The position numbers and the translations under genes were made by a program. Shown one piece after another: positions 31,496 to 40,847 of a stretch of 64,000 bases of DNA. The stretch is from Candidatus Anammoxibacter sp. (lineage in GTDB: Bacteria; Planctomycetota; Brocadiia; Brocadiales; Anammoxibacteraceae). Positions within the stretch are counted from its first letter, which is position 1. Every line of letters starts with the position of its first letter. The stretch spans positions 372,001-436,000 of the forward strand of contig JAIQZO010000024.1 of assembly GCA_021777055.1 (NCBI GenBank). Reading direction: 5' to 3'. Under the pieces are notes generated by a model. That model was not told the origin of the DNA, did not search any database, and worked only from the letters and a program-made list of their open reading frames with translations.

Positions 31496-31570
31496 TGGAG
31501 CTGCTGATGGGATTTGAACCCATGACCTCGTCCTTACCAAGGACGTGCTCTGCCCCTGAGCCACAGCAGC
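31496..31570 (-). tRNA. tRNA-Thr (GGT anticodon)
   Basis: The acceptor stem GCTGCTG (31564-31570) pairs with CAGCAGC (31500-31506). The discriminator is T and a CCA end is encoded (31496-31498). The anticodon loop TTGGTAA gives GGT. The T arm has GGTTCAAATCC. It is the last of four tRNAs before tuf. Confidence 0.96.
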
Positions 31571-31687
31571 AATTCATATGCCAAAACAAAAAACACGAAC
31601 GACGATGTTAACAAGTACATTAAATGATGTCAAGAATTATTTTAACATCGCGTATTTTTATTGAGATGAACTATGATGATTTAGTAA

Positions 31688-31758
31688 AGCGGGCGATGGG
31701 AATCGAACCCACATGACAAGCTTGGAAGGCTAGGGCTCTACCATTGAGCTACGCCCGC
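31688..31758 (-). tRNA. tRNA-Gly (TCC anticodon)
   Basis: The acceptor GCGGGCG (31752-31758) pairs with CGCCCGC (31689-31695). The loop CTTCCAA gives TCC. No CCA is encoded, unlike the two neighbouring tRNA-Thr genes and tRNA-Tyr. One T-T mismatch is visible in the anticodon stem. Confidence 0.94.
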
Positions 31759-31923
31759 AAAATACAAAAAGAGAGGCTTAAATTGACAACTCTCTTGCTT
31801 TGTATATTTATAATTTAATTTGCTGTAAGCAAAAAAAAGAAAATAATATCACTGAATAATGTAGGCTAACCAAAGATAAAAAAGAGGAGCATTATCACAT
31901 TTCAATAATATACTTTTTATTAA

Positions 31924-32008
31924 TGGTGGGGAGAGAAGGATTCGAACCTTCGAAGACTACGTCAACAGATTTACAGTCTGTCCCCTTTGGCCACTCGGGT
32001 ATCCCCCC
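31924..32008 (-). tRNA. tRNA-Tyr (GTA anticodon)
   Basis: A class II tRNA with a long variable arm. The acceptor GGGGGGA (32002-32008) pairs with TCTCCCC (31928-31934). The discriminator is A and CCA is encoded. The anticodon stem-loop CAGA-CTGTAAA-TCTG gives GTA. Confidence 0.95.
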
Positions 32009-32165
32009 ACAAACACAACAAATCAATTTTAATATTTTAACTAAACTATAAAACGAAGAATAATAACCATAGGCGCTTTACTTTGATCTAAAGGTATGAA
32101 CATATTCTTTTAAGAAATGAATAAACAGACCCTGAACTTACATTAATTCGGTAAGTAAATATACA

Positions 32166-32240
<75 letters not shown>

Positions 32241-32254
32241 AAAATGATTGAATA

Positions 32255-32282
32255 GTTATAACATTTTATTAAAATTTTTCAA
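32255..32282 (-). promoter_or_regulatory. Sigma-70-like promoter of the tRNA-tuf block
   Basis: On the minus strand TTGAAA (32277-32282) and TATAAC (32255-32260) are spaced by 16 bases. The -10 box ends 15 bases before tRNA-Thr(TGT). It fits the head of the tRNA-tuf-secE run. Confidence 0.6.
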
Positions 32283-32330
32283 GAAGAATTTTAAGTAAAT
32301 ACAGAAAAACCTACGAAAGCCCCCTTTTTA

Positions 32331-32364
32331 CAAGGCCTAAATAAGAAAAAAAATGAAGGCCTTG
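32331..32364. other. Perfect 8-bp hairpin in a divergent intergenic region
   Basis: CAAGGCCT (32331-32338) and AGGCCTTG (32357-32364) flank an 18-base A-rich spacer. It lies between the divergent tRNA block and the LolC-type gene, so it is not at the end of either. It could be an operator or an RNA hairpin in the leader of the plus-strand gene. Confidence 0.4.
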
Positions 32365-32500
32365 TGATTTCCATCCTTCATACTGACAATTTTATAATCT
32401 CATTGCTAAATATATCACATTAGATTATCCTATCTAACACTTCATAGGGGCCAGAAGCAAAAAATCTCAATCTTTATTATAACTAATATAAATAACGTAA

Positions 32501-33754
32501 ATGTACAAAGTTATTGTAAGCTTAAGGTATCTAGCAAGAAAAAAAGTGACATTAATTGCCTTAACCGGCATTGCCATTGGCGTTATGACCTTAATTGTAG
32601 TCTTGTCTGTGATGAAGGGGTTTGACAAAGAGTTGAGAGGTCGGATACGCGGCACTCTAGCACATATAATAGTTTTTAAGGCTGGAATGTATGGGTTTGA
32701 TAATTACAAAGAGACAATGGAAACATTAAAATCATTTGAACATATTGACGCATGTTCTCCTTATCTGGAAGGTCCCGCACTGATGAGAAAAAGGGGAACA
32801 AAGGAGTTCGTCTATTTTAAGGGAATCGATCCTTACGCTGAATCAGAGGTGGCAGATTTTGCAAAATATATCTCTGCCTTTAACACAAAACCTGAAGATC
32901 TTTTACAAATGCACGAAAAGCACACTTATAGCGCTTTCGGAGGTATAGAGCTATTACGTCTAGGATATGGCGATTTTGAAGAAAACCCTGAAAGTTTTAT
33001 ACCTGAAAACGAAAAAATAGTACTGGTCACATTAAAAGGATGGGACTCTATCAGTGTAAAACAGTTTATACTAACCGGAAAGTTCAGATCAGGGATGTAT
33101 GATTTTGACAAAAGCTATATATACATACCGTTAGCCGCCGCACAGGAGCTAACCGGAGCAAAAGATTCAGTTACCGGTATACAGATAAAACTTGACAATT
33201 ACAAACATGCCAACAAAATGCGCGATTTTATACAAGAAAAACTTGGTCCCAGTTACTTTGTGCAAACATGGGAAGACGCACGAAAAACATTCCTTACCGC
33301 TGTCGCCATAGAAAGACGGGTTATGGCAATAATACTAGGATGCATAATCATTGTTGCGGGGTTTTGCATACTTGCAATCCTGAGAATGGTAGTACTTGAA
33401 AAAATGAAAGATATTGGCATCTTAAAAGCATTAGGGGCTACGTCTAAAGGAATAATGACAATATTTCTGCTTAACGGGTTTTTTATCGGATCTATGGGAA
33501 CTGCGGCAGGGGTTGCGGTGGGGATTTCAATCGTTTACAATATAAATACAATAGAAAGAATCGTGTTTAATATGACAGGATGGCGTCCTTTTCCTCCTGA
33601 AATCTATTATTTCAACGAGATACCAGCAATTGTCAACCCAAAAGACATTCTTGTTATTGCAGGAGCTGCACTTTTAAGTAGCTTGGTATTCAGTTTACAG
33701 CCATCAATTCGAGCAGCAGGTTTCAACCCTGTCGACGTCCTAAGGTATGAATAA
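32501..33754 (+). CDS. ABC transporter permease of the LolC/LolE (FtsX-like) family
   Basis: The 417 residues have the LolCE layout: one N-terminal membrane helix (residues 17-40, LIALTGIAIGVMTLIVVLS), a large periplasmic domain, and three C-terminal helices with the FtsX signature EKMKDIGILKALGATSKGI and the ending FNPVDVLRYE. LolCDE moves lipoproteins from the inner membrane towards the outer membrane. No LolD ATPase gene follows, so the partner must be elsewhere or the substrate differs. It is divergent from the tRNA block. Confidence 0.85.
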   Translation: MYKVIVSLRYLARKKVTLIALTGIAIGVMTLIVVLSVMKGFDKELRGRIRGTLAHIIVFKAGMYGFDNYKETMETLKSFEHIDACSPYLEGPALMRKRGTKEFVYFKGIDPYAESEVADFAKYISAFNTKPEDLLQMHEKHTYSAFGGIELLRLGYGDFEENPESFIPENEKIVLVTLKGWDSISVKQFILTGKFRSGMYDFDKSYIYIPLAAAQELTGAKDSVTGIQIKLDNYKHANKMRDFIQEKLGPSYFVQTWEDARKTFLTAVAIERRVMAIILGCIIIVAGFCILAILRMVVLEKMKDIGILKALGATSKGIMTIFLLNGFFIGSMGTAAGVAVGISIVYNINTIERIVFNMTGWRPFPPEIYYFNEIPAIVNPKDILVIAGAALLSSLVFSLQPSIRAAGFNPVDVLRYE

Positions 33755-34090
33755 TCATCTCTCAGTTTATTCCAATACAAACATTTTTGTTCAGACGTTT
33801 TTAGACTTTGAACGTTCTCACCATTTACAACAGACCCACATTTCACCAAATCCTAACCTGATAGAGGACCTATAGATATTTTCGTAGGCAAAACTATGAC
33901 TATTTTTCATTTTATACCCGTAACTCTGGTTTAAATAGAGCCAAGTACAACACTATAGAATAAATAGAATAAAACGAAGGCATATTTTAGCCCTGTAATG
34001 GCAATTTAAAAATGCGCTTACATGAACCAATTACACAATATGGACGAGAGGACAATGTCCTGTTTAATTAAAAGTTAAACGACAAATTAA

Positions 34091-34120
34091 TTGACACTGC
34101 AAATAACATAATGCTAATAT
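34091..34120 (+). promoter_or_regulatory. Strong sigma-70-like promoter before the J-domain gene
   Basis: TTGACA (34091-34096) and TAATAT (34115-34120) are spaced by 18 bases, 51 bases before the TTG start of the next gene. The rest of the 417-base gap from 33755 shows nothing else I can name. Confidence 0.65.
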
Positions 34121-34171
34121 TGATTCGCTCTACCAGAAAAAAACAGTTAAACCAAACAGAGGCAAAATTAA

Positions 34172-34993
34172 TTGGCAAACTATTACGGAATCCTACAAGT
34201 TAAAAGAGACGCAGGAGATGAGGAAATAAAGAAATCTTTTAGAAATCTTGCCAAAAAATATCATCCCGATAAAAACATAGACAACAAAGAGTGGGCGGAA
34301 GAGAAGACTAAACTTATAATACAGGCCTACAACATACTTATAAACGCGACATCAAGGCAAGCTTACGACATACAATTTAAAGAGACGAGCTGCCCACGAA
34401 AGAAGAAAAAAGCAGGAAAGAGGAATGAATCTAACGACATATTTGTTCAAGTAAAAACAGTTCTGGATGATTTAGTTAACAACAATGGTAAAAATGCCAT
34501 TGAAAAGCTTGAATCTTTAATAAAAAACGTCAAAGGTTTCTCTTTAAAGAAATATTTGTCAGGAAGAGATTTTCTCGACTGCCAGTTTCTCATTGCCGAA
34601 GAGTATGAAAAGGAAGAAAGATACGTTTTAGCGGTAGAGTACTATTATAAAGTTTATGATAACGTAAAACGGCACAAAGGCGATAATAACTACAGCTTCT
34701 TTTTTGACGAAACAAAAAACAGGATCAAGACTATTTGCTGCAAAAAATTATCTAAAAAGTCCAGCACAAAAGAGGCAATAGAAAACTACAAAAGCGTTTT
34801 AAAGCTTCACATTGACAACAATGAAAGAGCATACATATACAAAAAGATTTCAGAGTGCTATTTTGCTATCGGGGATTTTCACTGCGCAGTTGCAAACCTG
34901 AACACCGCACTCACTTTAAAACCTACTCTCAAGGGTATAAGCAAGATCCAAACCAGGTTAAACGAATACTTTTCGTCACTTGCCGTTGGCTAA
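34172..34993 (+). CDS. J-domain (DnaJ-like) co-chaperone with TPR-like C-terminus
   Basis: The 273 residues start at a TTG with AGAGG nine bases upstream. The N-terminal J domain (residues 1-65) has the HPD motif at 31-33 (KKYHPDKN), needed to stimulate DnaK. There is no glycine-rich or zinc domain, so it is a class C J protein. Residues from about 130 on are helical with TPR-like pairs (AYIYKKISECYFAIGDFHCA, VANLNTALTLKP). It probably targets DnaK to a specific client, which could be the membrane cluster downstream. Confidence 0.85.
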   Translation: MANYYGILQVKRDAGDEEIKKSFRNLAKKYHPDKNIDNKEWAEEKTKLIIQAYNILINATSRQAYDIQFKETSCPRKKKKAGKRNESNDIFVQVKTVLDDLVNNNGKNAIEKLESLIKNVKGFSLKKYLSGRDFLDCQFLIAEEYEKEERYVLAVEYYYKVYDNVKRHKGDNNYSFFFDETKNRIKTICCKKLSKKSSTKEAIENYKSVLKLHIDNNERAYIYKKISECYFAIGDFHCAVANLNTALTLKPTLKGISKIQTRLNEYFSSLAVG

Positions 34994-35255
34994 AAACAAA
35001 CTTACGATTGAAGATTGCCGATACAAAATAAAAAAATTGTAACCGGTGGTAAACAAACTTGTTAGTCCGTGAATATTACTTTGACCTGAATACTGTTTTC
35101 CTTTCAATCTACGGAATTCTGTATTCCACTAAAGCTACAAAATAAAAATAAAGACATTTTATAAAAATAATACGTTAAGGCAATGTTTATGGTGCATATA
35201 TAGATTCTTTCCAAAAATCTTATTACAAATTAGCCTTTACAAATACAATACAAAA

Positions 35256-35816
35256 ATGAATATTCCAGACACAAACAGCAACAAAAATATCACAGAGCAG
35301 GAAAATCCATCAAAACCATTATACACATCCATGTTCTTTTTAGTTCTTCTTGTGATTTCTGTGGGCATTATTGTTTATATTATTTTACTACGAGACAAAA
35401 TTAACATTCCAAAACCACAAACAGAAATAGAACGAAAATTTCTAATAGATACGCAACCGCAAAAACCACCTGAAGCCCCGGAAAAAGACGTATCATTCAT
35501 GATCATTCTACTTATTGGCAGTTTCGGCATATTACAAACACTTCCGGTCTTTATTGCGGCCCTGAAAGCACAAAAGAACAAATTAACCGAGAAAAGCAAA
35601 AGAGAGATAACGTTTCTGTGCGAAATCCCCATGTATCTGGGTTTGCTAGGTTCTCTTTCGGGTGTATGCTTAACTCAGTTTATGACAGGTACACTATCCG
35701 CACCCCTGGCATACATTACAACTATCACCGGTATTCTTATACATCTGTTTGCAAAATTCGCCATAATTGTTCCCTTGCCGGGAGCAACAATTTCTGACAT
35801 CTCTGAAGAGGTATAA
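35256..35816 (+). CDS. Small four-helix membrane protein, possibly MotA/TolQ/ExbB-like
   Basis: I do not recognise this 186-residue protein with certainty. Four hydrophobic helices are visible at about 22-45, 79-103, 122-146 and 150-176. A short basic loop (KAQKNKLTEKSKRE) joins helices two and three. The last two, with YLGLLGSLSGVCLTQF and YITTITGILIHLFAKF, look like the LGLLGTV and TATGL helices of MotA/TolQ/ExbB channels. The next gene, five bases away, starts with a MotB/ExbD-like helix, which supports this. Direct family assignment needs a profile search. Confidence 0.5.
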   Translation: MNIPDTNSNKNITEQENPSKPLYTSMFFLVLLVISVGIIVYIILLRDKINIPKPQTEIERKFLIDTQPQKPPEAPEKDVSFMIILLIGSFGILQTLPVFIAALKAQKNKLTEKSKREITFLCEIPMYLGLLGSLSGVCLTQFMTGTLSAPLAYITTITGILIHLFAKFAIIVPLPGATISDISEEV

Positions 35817-35821
35817 CCGTT

Positions 35822-37603
35822 ATGAGAATGTTCTTAGTCGGAATGTGCGACATATTTCTAATTCTTTACCTTACAACATTAAGCCAGGTTAATCAGAACA
35901 AGACCAGCCATTTAACTATAGATGACTACAATAAGGCAAAAGAGGAAGAAACTCTTGCCAAAGAGGTTGCAGAAAAAACAAAAATAGAGGTTTCCGAACT
36001 AAAAAAATCCGCTTTAGCATTAGCAAACGAGAAAAAAAGGGCTCTGCAATTGGCAGATTATGCAGAAGCCGAAGCTATCTCCATATTTAAACAGCTCGAG
36101 CAGTCGGAAGAGGAGCGGAAAAAGGCAAAAGAGGCAGAAGCAAAGGCTTTAATCTCTGCAAAACTAGAACAAGAAAAGGCACTGCAAACCAAAGACCTTT
36201 TGGCTAAAGCTATAAGCAAAAAAGATGATTTCGTAAGCAAGCTAAAGGAAGCAGAAAAAATTAAGTTAATCGCACTTAAACAATATGAAGAGGAGAAGCA
36301 GAAATTAGAAACGATATTAAAAAACAAAGAAAATGTGATAAATATCGCAAAGGAAGCAGAGCTTAAGGTTGAAGAGGCAAAACAGAATGAGTTAGAAGCA
36401 TTAACGAAGGCTGAAGAAGCTAAACAAAAGGAGGCAGAAGCATTAAAAATCGCATTAATAGCAAAGAAAGATGCCGAATCAGCAAAAGAAAAAGAGAAAA
36501 ACGCTTTGGAACTAAAATTAAAGCTGCAATTAGAAGCTGAAACGGCAAGGAAAAACAGAGAAGAGGCATTAAGGTTATCAATAATAGCAAAGAAAAAAGA
36601 AGAAGAAGCGCTAGATCTGCAAAAAAAGGCATTATTAGAAGCACAAAAGGCAAAAGAAGAGAAAGAAAAGGCGCTGGCACTGGCAAGAAAGGCACAGGAA
36701 GAGGCAAGGATCGCAAAAGAGAAGGAGGCAAAAGCATTGGATTTAGCTAACAGAGCGCAAGAGGAAACAACACGGGCATATGCACTAAAAGAAGCTGCCG
36801 TACAAGGCCAACTGGTAGCTGAAAAAAAGGCGGCAACTGCATTGAGTCTTGCTTCTGAGGCAAAACGTGAGACAGCCGCGACTAATAAAAAAATCCGGAC
36901 AATAACACAAACCGCAGATAATGCCTTTGACGATAACATAAAAGATAAGATCATAACCGTTAAAGTCGTAATTGAATATGGATCTAGGTCCAGCAATAAA
37001 AAAGACAAGACAATTTTTTTACAAGGAGTTCCGGTTAAAGTCAATAACAGCTTATTTATTTTTACACTTGTAGACCAAATCGGATTATGGAAGAGTTTCT
37101 CTCCAGCAAAATATTTATCGTATAAAATCACTGTTGACGGTCAACCAATCTCAAATCTTTATATTAAACCCGGGACAACAAAAATTGCAGCATTGGAAAT
37201 AGAGAACAACATAGGGCACAGTCTACCACTGGGAGAAATTTATGATTTTTCTTCATATATGCCCGTATTATTCTCAATTCGAGGCCAGAGTAACCTTGGA
37301 GTAGTAGACAAGGTACGCGGAGTTGGTGACGATTTTTTTGTTTTCAAAAGAGATTACTTGAGAATGATCAGCATGGATGAATTCTATTTCGGTACCGAGG
37401 GTATTAGAGGAACTGGAGATTATTCTGAGTACATATTAAAGGGCGACCAGATCGTTGACCTGGGCGGGAAATTCGTCGGTTTGGCATACAAGAAAAACAC
37501 GATTATGCGTATTTACAAATTAAAAGGATGGCATAAGATCTCAATAAATAACCTTTCCGCGCCAGATCTGGTAACGCTAGTTAGGGCCCTAACGCGATCT
37601 TGA
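35822..37603 (+). CDS. Membrane-anchored long coiled-coil protein with a protease-like C-terminus
   Basis: The 593 residues have three parts. An N-terminal helix (5-22) holds one buried acid, Asp10, as in MotB, ExbD and TolR. Residues about 38-355 are a continuous coiled coil rich in Ala, Glu and Lys, with repeats such as EKALALARKAQEEARIAKEK. The last 220 residues look beta-rich. KGDQIVDLGGKFVGLAY and TKIAALEI recall the serine and aspartate strands of trypsin-like proteases, but the catalytic Ser, His and Asp are missing. This is inference from pattern. It is paired with the four-helix protein upstream. Confidence 0.55.
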   Translation: MRMFLVGMCDIFLILYLTTLSQVNQNKTSHLTIDDYNKAKEEETLAKEVAEKTKIEVSELKKSALALANEKKRALQLADYAEAEAISIFKQLEQSEEERKKAKEAEAKALISAKLEQEKALQTKDLLAKAISKKDDFVSKLKEAEKIKLIALKQYEEEKQKLETILKNKENVINIAKEAELKVEEAKQNELEALTKAEEAKQKEAEALKIALIAKKDAESAKEKEKNALELKLKLQLEAETARKNREEALRLSIIAKKKEEEALDLQKKALLEAQKAKEEKEKALALARKAQEEARIAKEKEAKALDLANRAQEETTRAYALKEAAVQGQLVAEKKAATALSLASEAKRETAATNKKIRTITQTADNAFDDNIKDKIITVKVVIEYGSRSSNKKDKTIFLQGVPVKVNNSLFIFTLVDQIGLWKSFSPAKYLSYKITVDGQPISNLYIKPGTTKIAALEIENNIGHSLPLGEIYDFSSYMPVLFSIRGQSNLGVVDKVRGVGDDFFVFKRDYLRMISMDEFYFGTEGIRGTGDYSEYILKGDQIVDLGGKFVGLAYKKNTIMRIYKLKGWHKISINNLSAPDLVTLVRALTRS

Positions 37604-38310
37604 TAATTAAGCAACATGATCAGATGAATAACGCCAAAAATAATAGTAACATTCTAACCTCTCTATTTCCCGAGCATGTTATTACCGAAGAGACAGACGA
37701 GCCCACGACAACAGAAAAAATTTATCCGGAAGAAGAAATATATATAAGCAGGGCCGTAGATAAAAGAAAGATAGATTTTGCAAACGGACGAATCTGCGCA
37801 AAAAAAGCCTTGGCAAGGGCAGGAATAAACAAATTTCCATTAATAATGTCCAAAGACAGAGCACCCATATGGCCAGATAATATCGTAGGAAGTATATCCC
37901 ACACAAAAGGGTACTGCGGAGTTGCGATTGCCCTAAAAAAAGAGGCAAAAAGTATAGGATTAGATATTGAGGGCGATAATAGATTAAGTAAGAAATGCTG
38001 GTACTTAACATGCACAAAAGAGGAGTTACAGCAAATAGAGTCGCTCCCGGAAGAGAAGCAAAATAGCCTTGCGACTCTAATCTTTAGCGCCAAAGAGTGT
38101 TTCTATAAGTGTCAGTATCCTATAAGTAAAAGCTGGGCGGGGTTTCACGACGCCGTAATAATAACAGACTCAATACTCAAAGATGGAAGATTTGAAATAG
38201 TGCTACAAAAGGACATATGGGAACACGGATTCAGAAAAGGAGATTCGTTTGAAGGTAGATATATTTTTAAGAATGGATTTATCTTTTCAGGAATAATACT
38301 AAATTACTAG
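37600..38310 (+). CDS. 4'-phosphopantetheinyl transferase
   Basis: Transfers phosphopantetheine from CoA to carrier proteins. From the TTG at 37600, which overlaps the previous stop, it has 236 residues; an ATG at 37624 is an alternative. The Sfp/EntD motifs are in order: GSISHTKGYC (97-106), GLDIE with metal ligands (120-124) and FSAKECFYK (162-170). This is the 230-residue Sfp/EntD class, used for secondary or special carrier proteins. No carrier protein or synthase gene is in the window. Confidence 0.88.
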   Translation: MIIKQHDQMNNAKNNSNILTSLFPEHVITEETDEPTTTEKIYPEEEIYISRAVDKRKIDFANGRICAKKALARAGINKFPLIMSKDRAPIWPDNIVGSISHTKGYCGVAIALKKEAKSIGLDIEGDNRLSKKCWYLTCTKEELQQIESLPEEKQNSLATLIFSAKECFYKCQYPISKSWAGFHDAVIITDSILKDGRFEIVLQKDIWEHGFRKGDSFEGRYIFKNGFIFSGIILNY

Positions 38311-38336
38311 ACTGTATACTCAAAACGACGACATAA

Positions 38337-39125
38337 ATGCAAACACGAATAATAGCTATTACAAACCAAAAAGGTGGAGTGGCAAAGACAACAACAACTG
38401 TAAACCTTGGTGCCTGCCTAGCAAAACTAGAAAGAAAAGTTTTGCTAGTAGATTTAGATCCGCAGGGGAATTTAAGCACATGGTTGGGAATTGATATAAA
38501 CGAACTGGACAAATCCCTGTTTGATGTATTTTCAGGAAGCGTTGAGATTTCAAACATAATAACACGCACATGCGTTAGCAGTCTGGATGTTGCACCATCA
38601 AATATTTCCCTTACTAATATTGAAAAATTGTTCGCCAACATTGACGAACGGGAAAAGATATTACAAAAGAAACTTGCTCCCATTACTCGCAGATACGATT
38701 ACATACTTTTTGACTGCCCACCATCCCTTGGTCTGATAACCATAAACGCGTTGACAACCGCAATGGAAGTTATCATTCCACTGGAGACAAAGGTGTTGTC
38801 ACTTAATGGATTAATAACCTTGATGAACACTGTCCAGCTGATAAAAAACAGCTTAAACCCCTACCTTAATGTAACAGGTATAGTTGCATGCAAATACGAC
38901 CAGAGAACAAACCTTAGCCGCATGGTTGTGGATAAAATAAAAACCGGCTTCAACGACAAAGTATTTAATACAATAATAAGAGAAAGCACAAAATTAGCAG
39001 AATGCCCCATCTCAAACCTGCCCATAACCCAATATGCCCCCCATAGTTTCGGATCGTACGACTACCTTGCCCTTGCAGAGGAAGTTATTAACGGCGAGGA
39101 GAATATAAACCCGGTAATTCAATAA
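38337..39125 (+). CDS. ParA/Soj-family ATPase
   Basis: The 262 residues have the deviant Walker A QKGGVAKTT (11-19), VDLDPQGN (about 37-44) and FDCPPSLGL, all diagnostic of ParA/Soj ATPases that position DNA or protein cargo. It lies 26 bases after the phosphopantetheinyl transferase gene. No parB or parS is seen next to it, so an orphan cargo-positioning role is as likely as chromosome segregation. Confidence 0.9.
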   Translation: MQTRIIAITNQKGGVAKTTTTVNLGACLAKLERKVLLVDLDPQGNLSTWLGIDINELDKSLFDVFSGSVEISNIITRTCVSSLDVAPSNISLTNIEKLFANIDEREKILQKKLAPITRRYDYILFDCPPSLGLITINALTTAMEVIIPLETKVLSLNGLITLMNTVQLIKNSLNPYLNVTGIVACKYDQRTNLSRMVVDKIKTGFNDKVFNTIIRESTKLAECPISNLPITQYAPHSFGSYDYLALAEEVINGEENINPVIQ

Positions 39126-39341
39126 GAGTTATTTTCCCTTCCTCCTGCAAAACCACTCACTTTTTAATAATTGCAAAAAGCCATTAAGGCCCCATGCAAA
39201 CCTGCAAGTTTTGCATATTAATTACAAGGCTGTCCACATCACTTCACTTCTTGCAAGACTTGGGCATTTTGAACTACTATTAATTTTCTGTAAGTCTTTT
39301 TGTTGTACTGAAGGTTATCGCTAGAATCAATTTATATTTAC

Positions 39342-39395
39342 ACAATACAGAGTATTGTCATGGTCAGCTTTGTTCACGTCGAAGACTTGAACAAA
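39342..39395. other. Two hairpins in a convergent gap
   Basis: The 341-base gap between the convergent parA-like and SWIM genes has no gene. It holds ACAATAC-aga-GTATTGT (39342-39358) and TTTGTTCA/TGAACAAA (39369-39395). They could act as terminators for either side, but neither has a good U run. Nothing else is seen in the gap. Confidence 0.3.
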
Positions 39396-39466
39396 CAATG
39401 TTCCTTATAGCCTATTGATATATAAGAGATGTTGCAATGTGGACATCATATAATACGCACACCTGA

Positions 39467-40507
39467 TTAATCTGTTTTAGTTTTTGATTTATCTTTATTC
39501 TTGCCTGGCAATGAAACGGTTTTCTTTTTTGCACTTTTTGGCGCTTTATTAGGAACTTTAGGGCTTTTTGTTAACATTTCAGACTTCTTATCTTTGGCTT
39601 TGGTTTTTGTTGTCTTTCCAGTGTTTACATTTAGTGTCTTTTTACCTCTGGCTGCGATTTTTGTCTTTTTTACCTTTTTCTTTTCTGTTGTTTGTTCTGT
39701 CTTTGCCTTTGGTTTTCTTACCGTTTTCTTCTTTGTAGTAACCTTTGCCATTGGCGTACTTCTCTTTTTCGGTGTTGTATTTTCTTCCAATTCTATTCCG
39801 AAAACAGATGAGAGGTCTGCATCATCTATAACCCTTGAACTCTTTTTGCCTGCGTTGTCAAGCAACTTCTTTGTTTTATCTTTAACTACCTTTGATACAA
39901 GATGTTCCACTTTAACATTTCTGAGTGTAAAGAAGAGCTTAGGATCATTATCCAAACGAGCACCAATCCCGTAAAGCACAGCAGCGATATGTTTACACAT
40001 ATCTGCCCAGTCAGGACAATCACAATCAAACTCTATCTCTTTTGGAGAAGGAAATAAACCACATCCTTTTGCTGTAAATATTTCTGCCAATGACTTTGGA
40101 AATGAACCTGCCAGAAATTCATGTAATGAATCCATTTTACCATCGCATTCAAATACTATTTTTTCCCATATCTCTTTATTAATCTTCTTTATCTTTATGG
40201 TTATAGCATAAGGAGCGGAATCTGATCCTTGCACTTGTGCGTTAACCACTCCCTTGTCTATTCTAAGGTCTATCACCGCTCCGTGGCGAACATAACTGCG
40301 TCCTCGCCCTATACGGTTGCTAAAGTCAGCATATTTCTCAAGGTTCTTATTCCAGGACTTTCCCCACCAAGATTTGGCTATAGCACTCCCCTCAATAATA
40401 ATTGGTTTTATATTAGGATCTTTCTTTTGTAACTCTTTTAGTTTCTTTGCGGCCTTTGCTTTTCGTTCACCTACACTAACATAGGGTGCGAATTGCCAAT
40501 AGCTCAT
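39467..40507 (-). CDS. SWIM zinc-finger protein
   Basis: The 346 residues have a conserved N-terminal part (WWGKSWNKNLEKYADFSNRI), then a SWIM zinc finger with C162, C164, C171 and H173 (CDCPDWADMCKH). From about residue 240 on the tail is almost only Lys, Thr, Ala and Pro, suited to nucleic-acid binding. Such proteins are commonly encoded next to Snf2 helicases, as here, and probably work with them on DNA or chromatin-like complexes. Confidence 0.88.
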   Translation of the reverse strand: MSYWQFAPYVSVGERKAKAAKKLKELQKKDPNIKPIIIEGSAIAKSWWGKSWNKNLEKYADFSNRIGRGRSYVRHGAVIDLRIDKGVVNAQVQGSDSAPYAITIKIKKINKEIWEKIVFECDGKMDSLHEFLAGSFPKSLAEIFTAKGCGLFPSPKEIEFDCDCPDWADMCKHIAAVLYGIGARLDNDPKLFFTLRNVKVEHLVSKVVKDKTKKLLDNAGKKSSRVIDDADLSSVFGIELEENTTPKKRSTPMAKVTTKKKTVRKPKAKTEQTTEKKKVKKTKIAARGKKTLNVNTGKTTKTKAKDKKSEMLTKSPKVPNKAPKSAKKKTVSLPGKNKDKSKTKTD

Positions 40508-40601
40508 GGGAATACCTCTTTTTTAGTTTAAGAAAGTATATTTTGGAATCGTAAATTCAAACTGATATCAGAAACGATTAATAACTGTTAGCGTTTCTAC
40601 T

Positions 40602-40732
40602 CGTTCCCGTGCTCTGCCTGGGAATGAATTGCTTTAGAGGCCCTGCCTCGGATATTGCAACTTTTCTTAGACGACAATACGCAAAAGAGGCAGAGCCTCT
40701 GGTACACCACATTACAAGGCGGAGCCTTGTAA
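40602..40732. repeat. Cluster of short GC-rich palindromes
   Basis: Inside a 340-base gap are CGTTCCC/GGGAATG (40602-40626), a GAGGC/GCCTC near 40637, AGAGGC-AGA-GCCTCT (40686-40700) and TTACAAGGC-GGA-GCCTTGTAA (40712-40732). The bases TGCTCTGCCT and GGCAGAGCC recur. This looks like a REP/palindromic interspersed repeat, more GC-rich than the flanks. It may also end transcription of the Snf2 gene. Confidence 0.55.
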
Positions 40733-40847
40733 CGAGCAGGTTATGGTTCTGCTTGTTACTTAAATATGCTTAATGTTTTCTGAAATTGGTTTGAACTTAC
40801 AAATAGTTTTACAATATTCTTGACTATTTATTTCATGTTATTTATTA

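Noticed and set aside
32331-32364. Hairpin as terminator
   Set aside because: It lies between divergent genes and has no U run on either strand, so a terminator role makes little sense.
36058-37131. Long open frame of 357 codons on the minus strand
   Set aside because: It is antisense to the coiled-coil gene. Its Ser/Ala/Phe-rich content is the mirror of Ala/Glu/Lys codon periodicity; no start signal or family match is seen.
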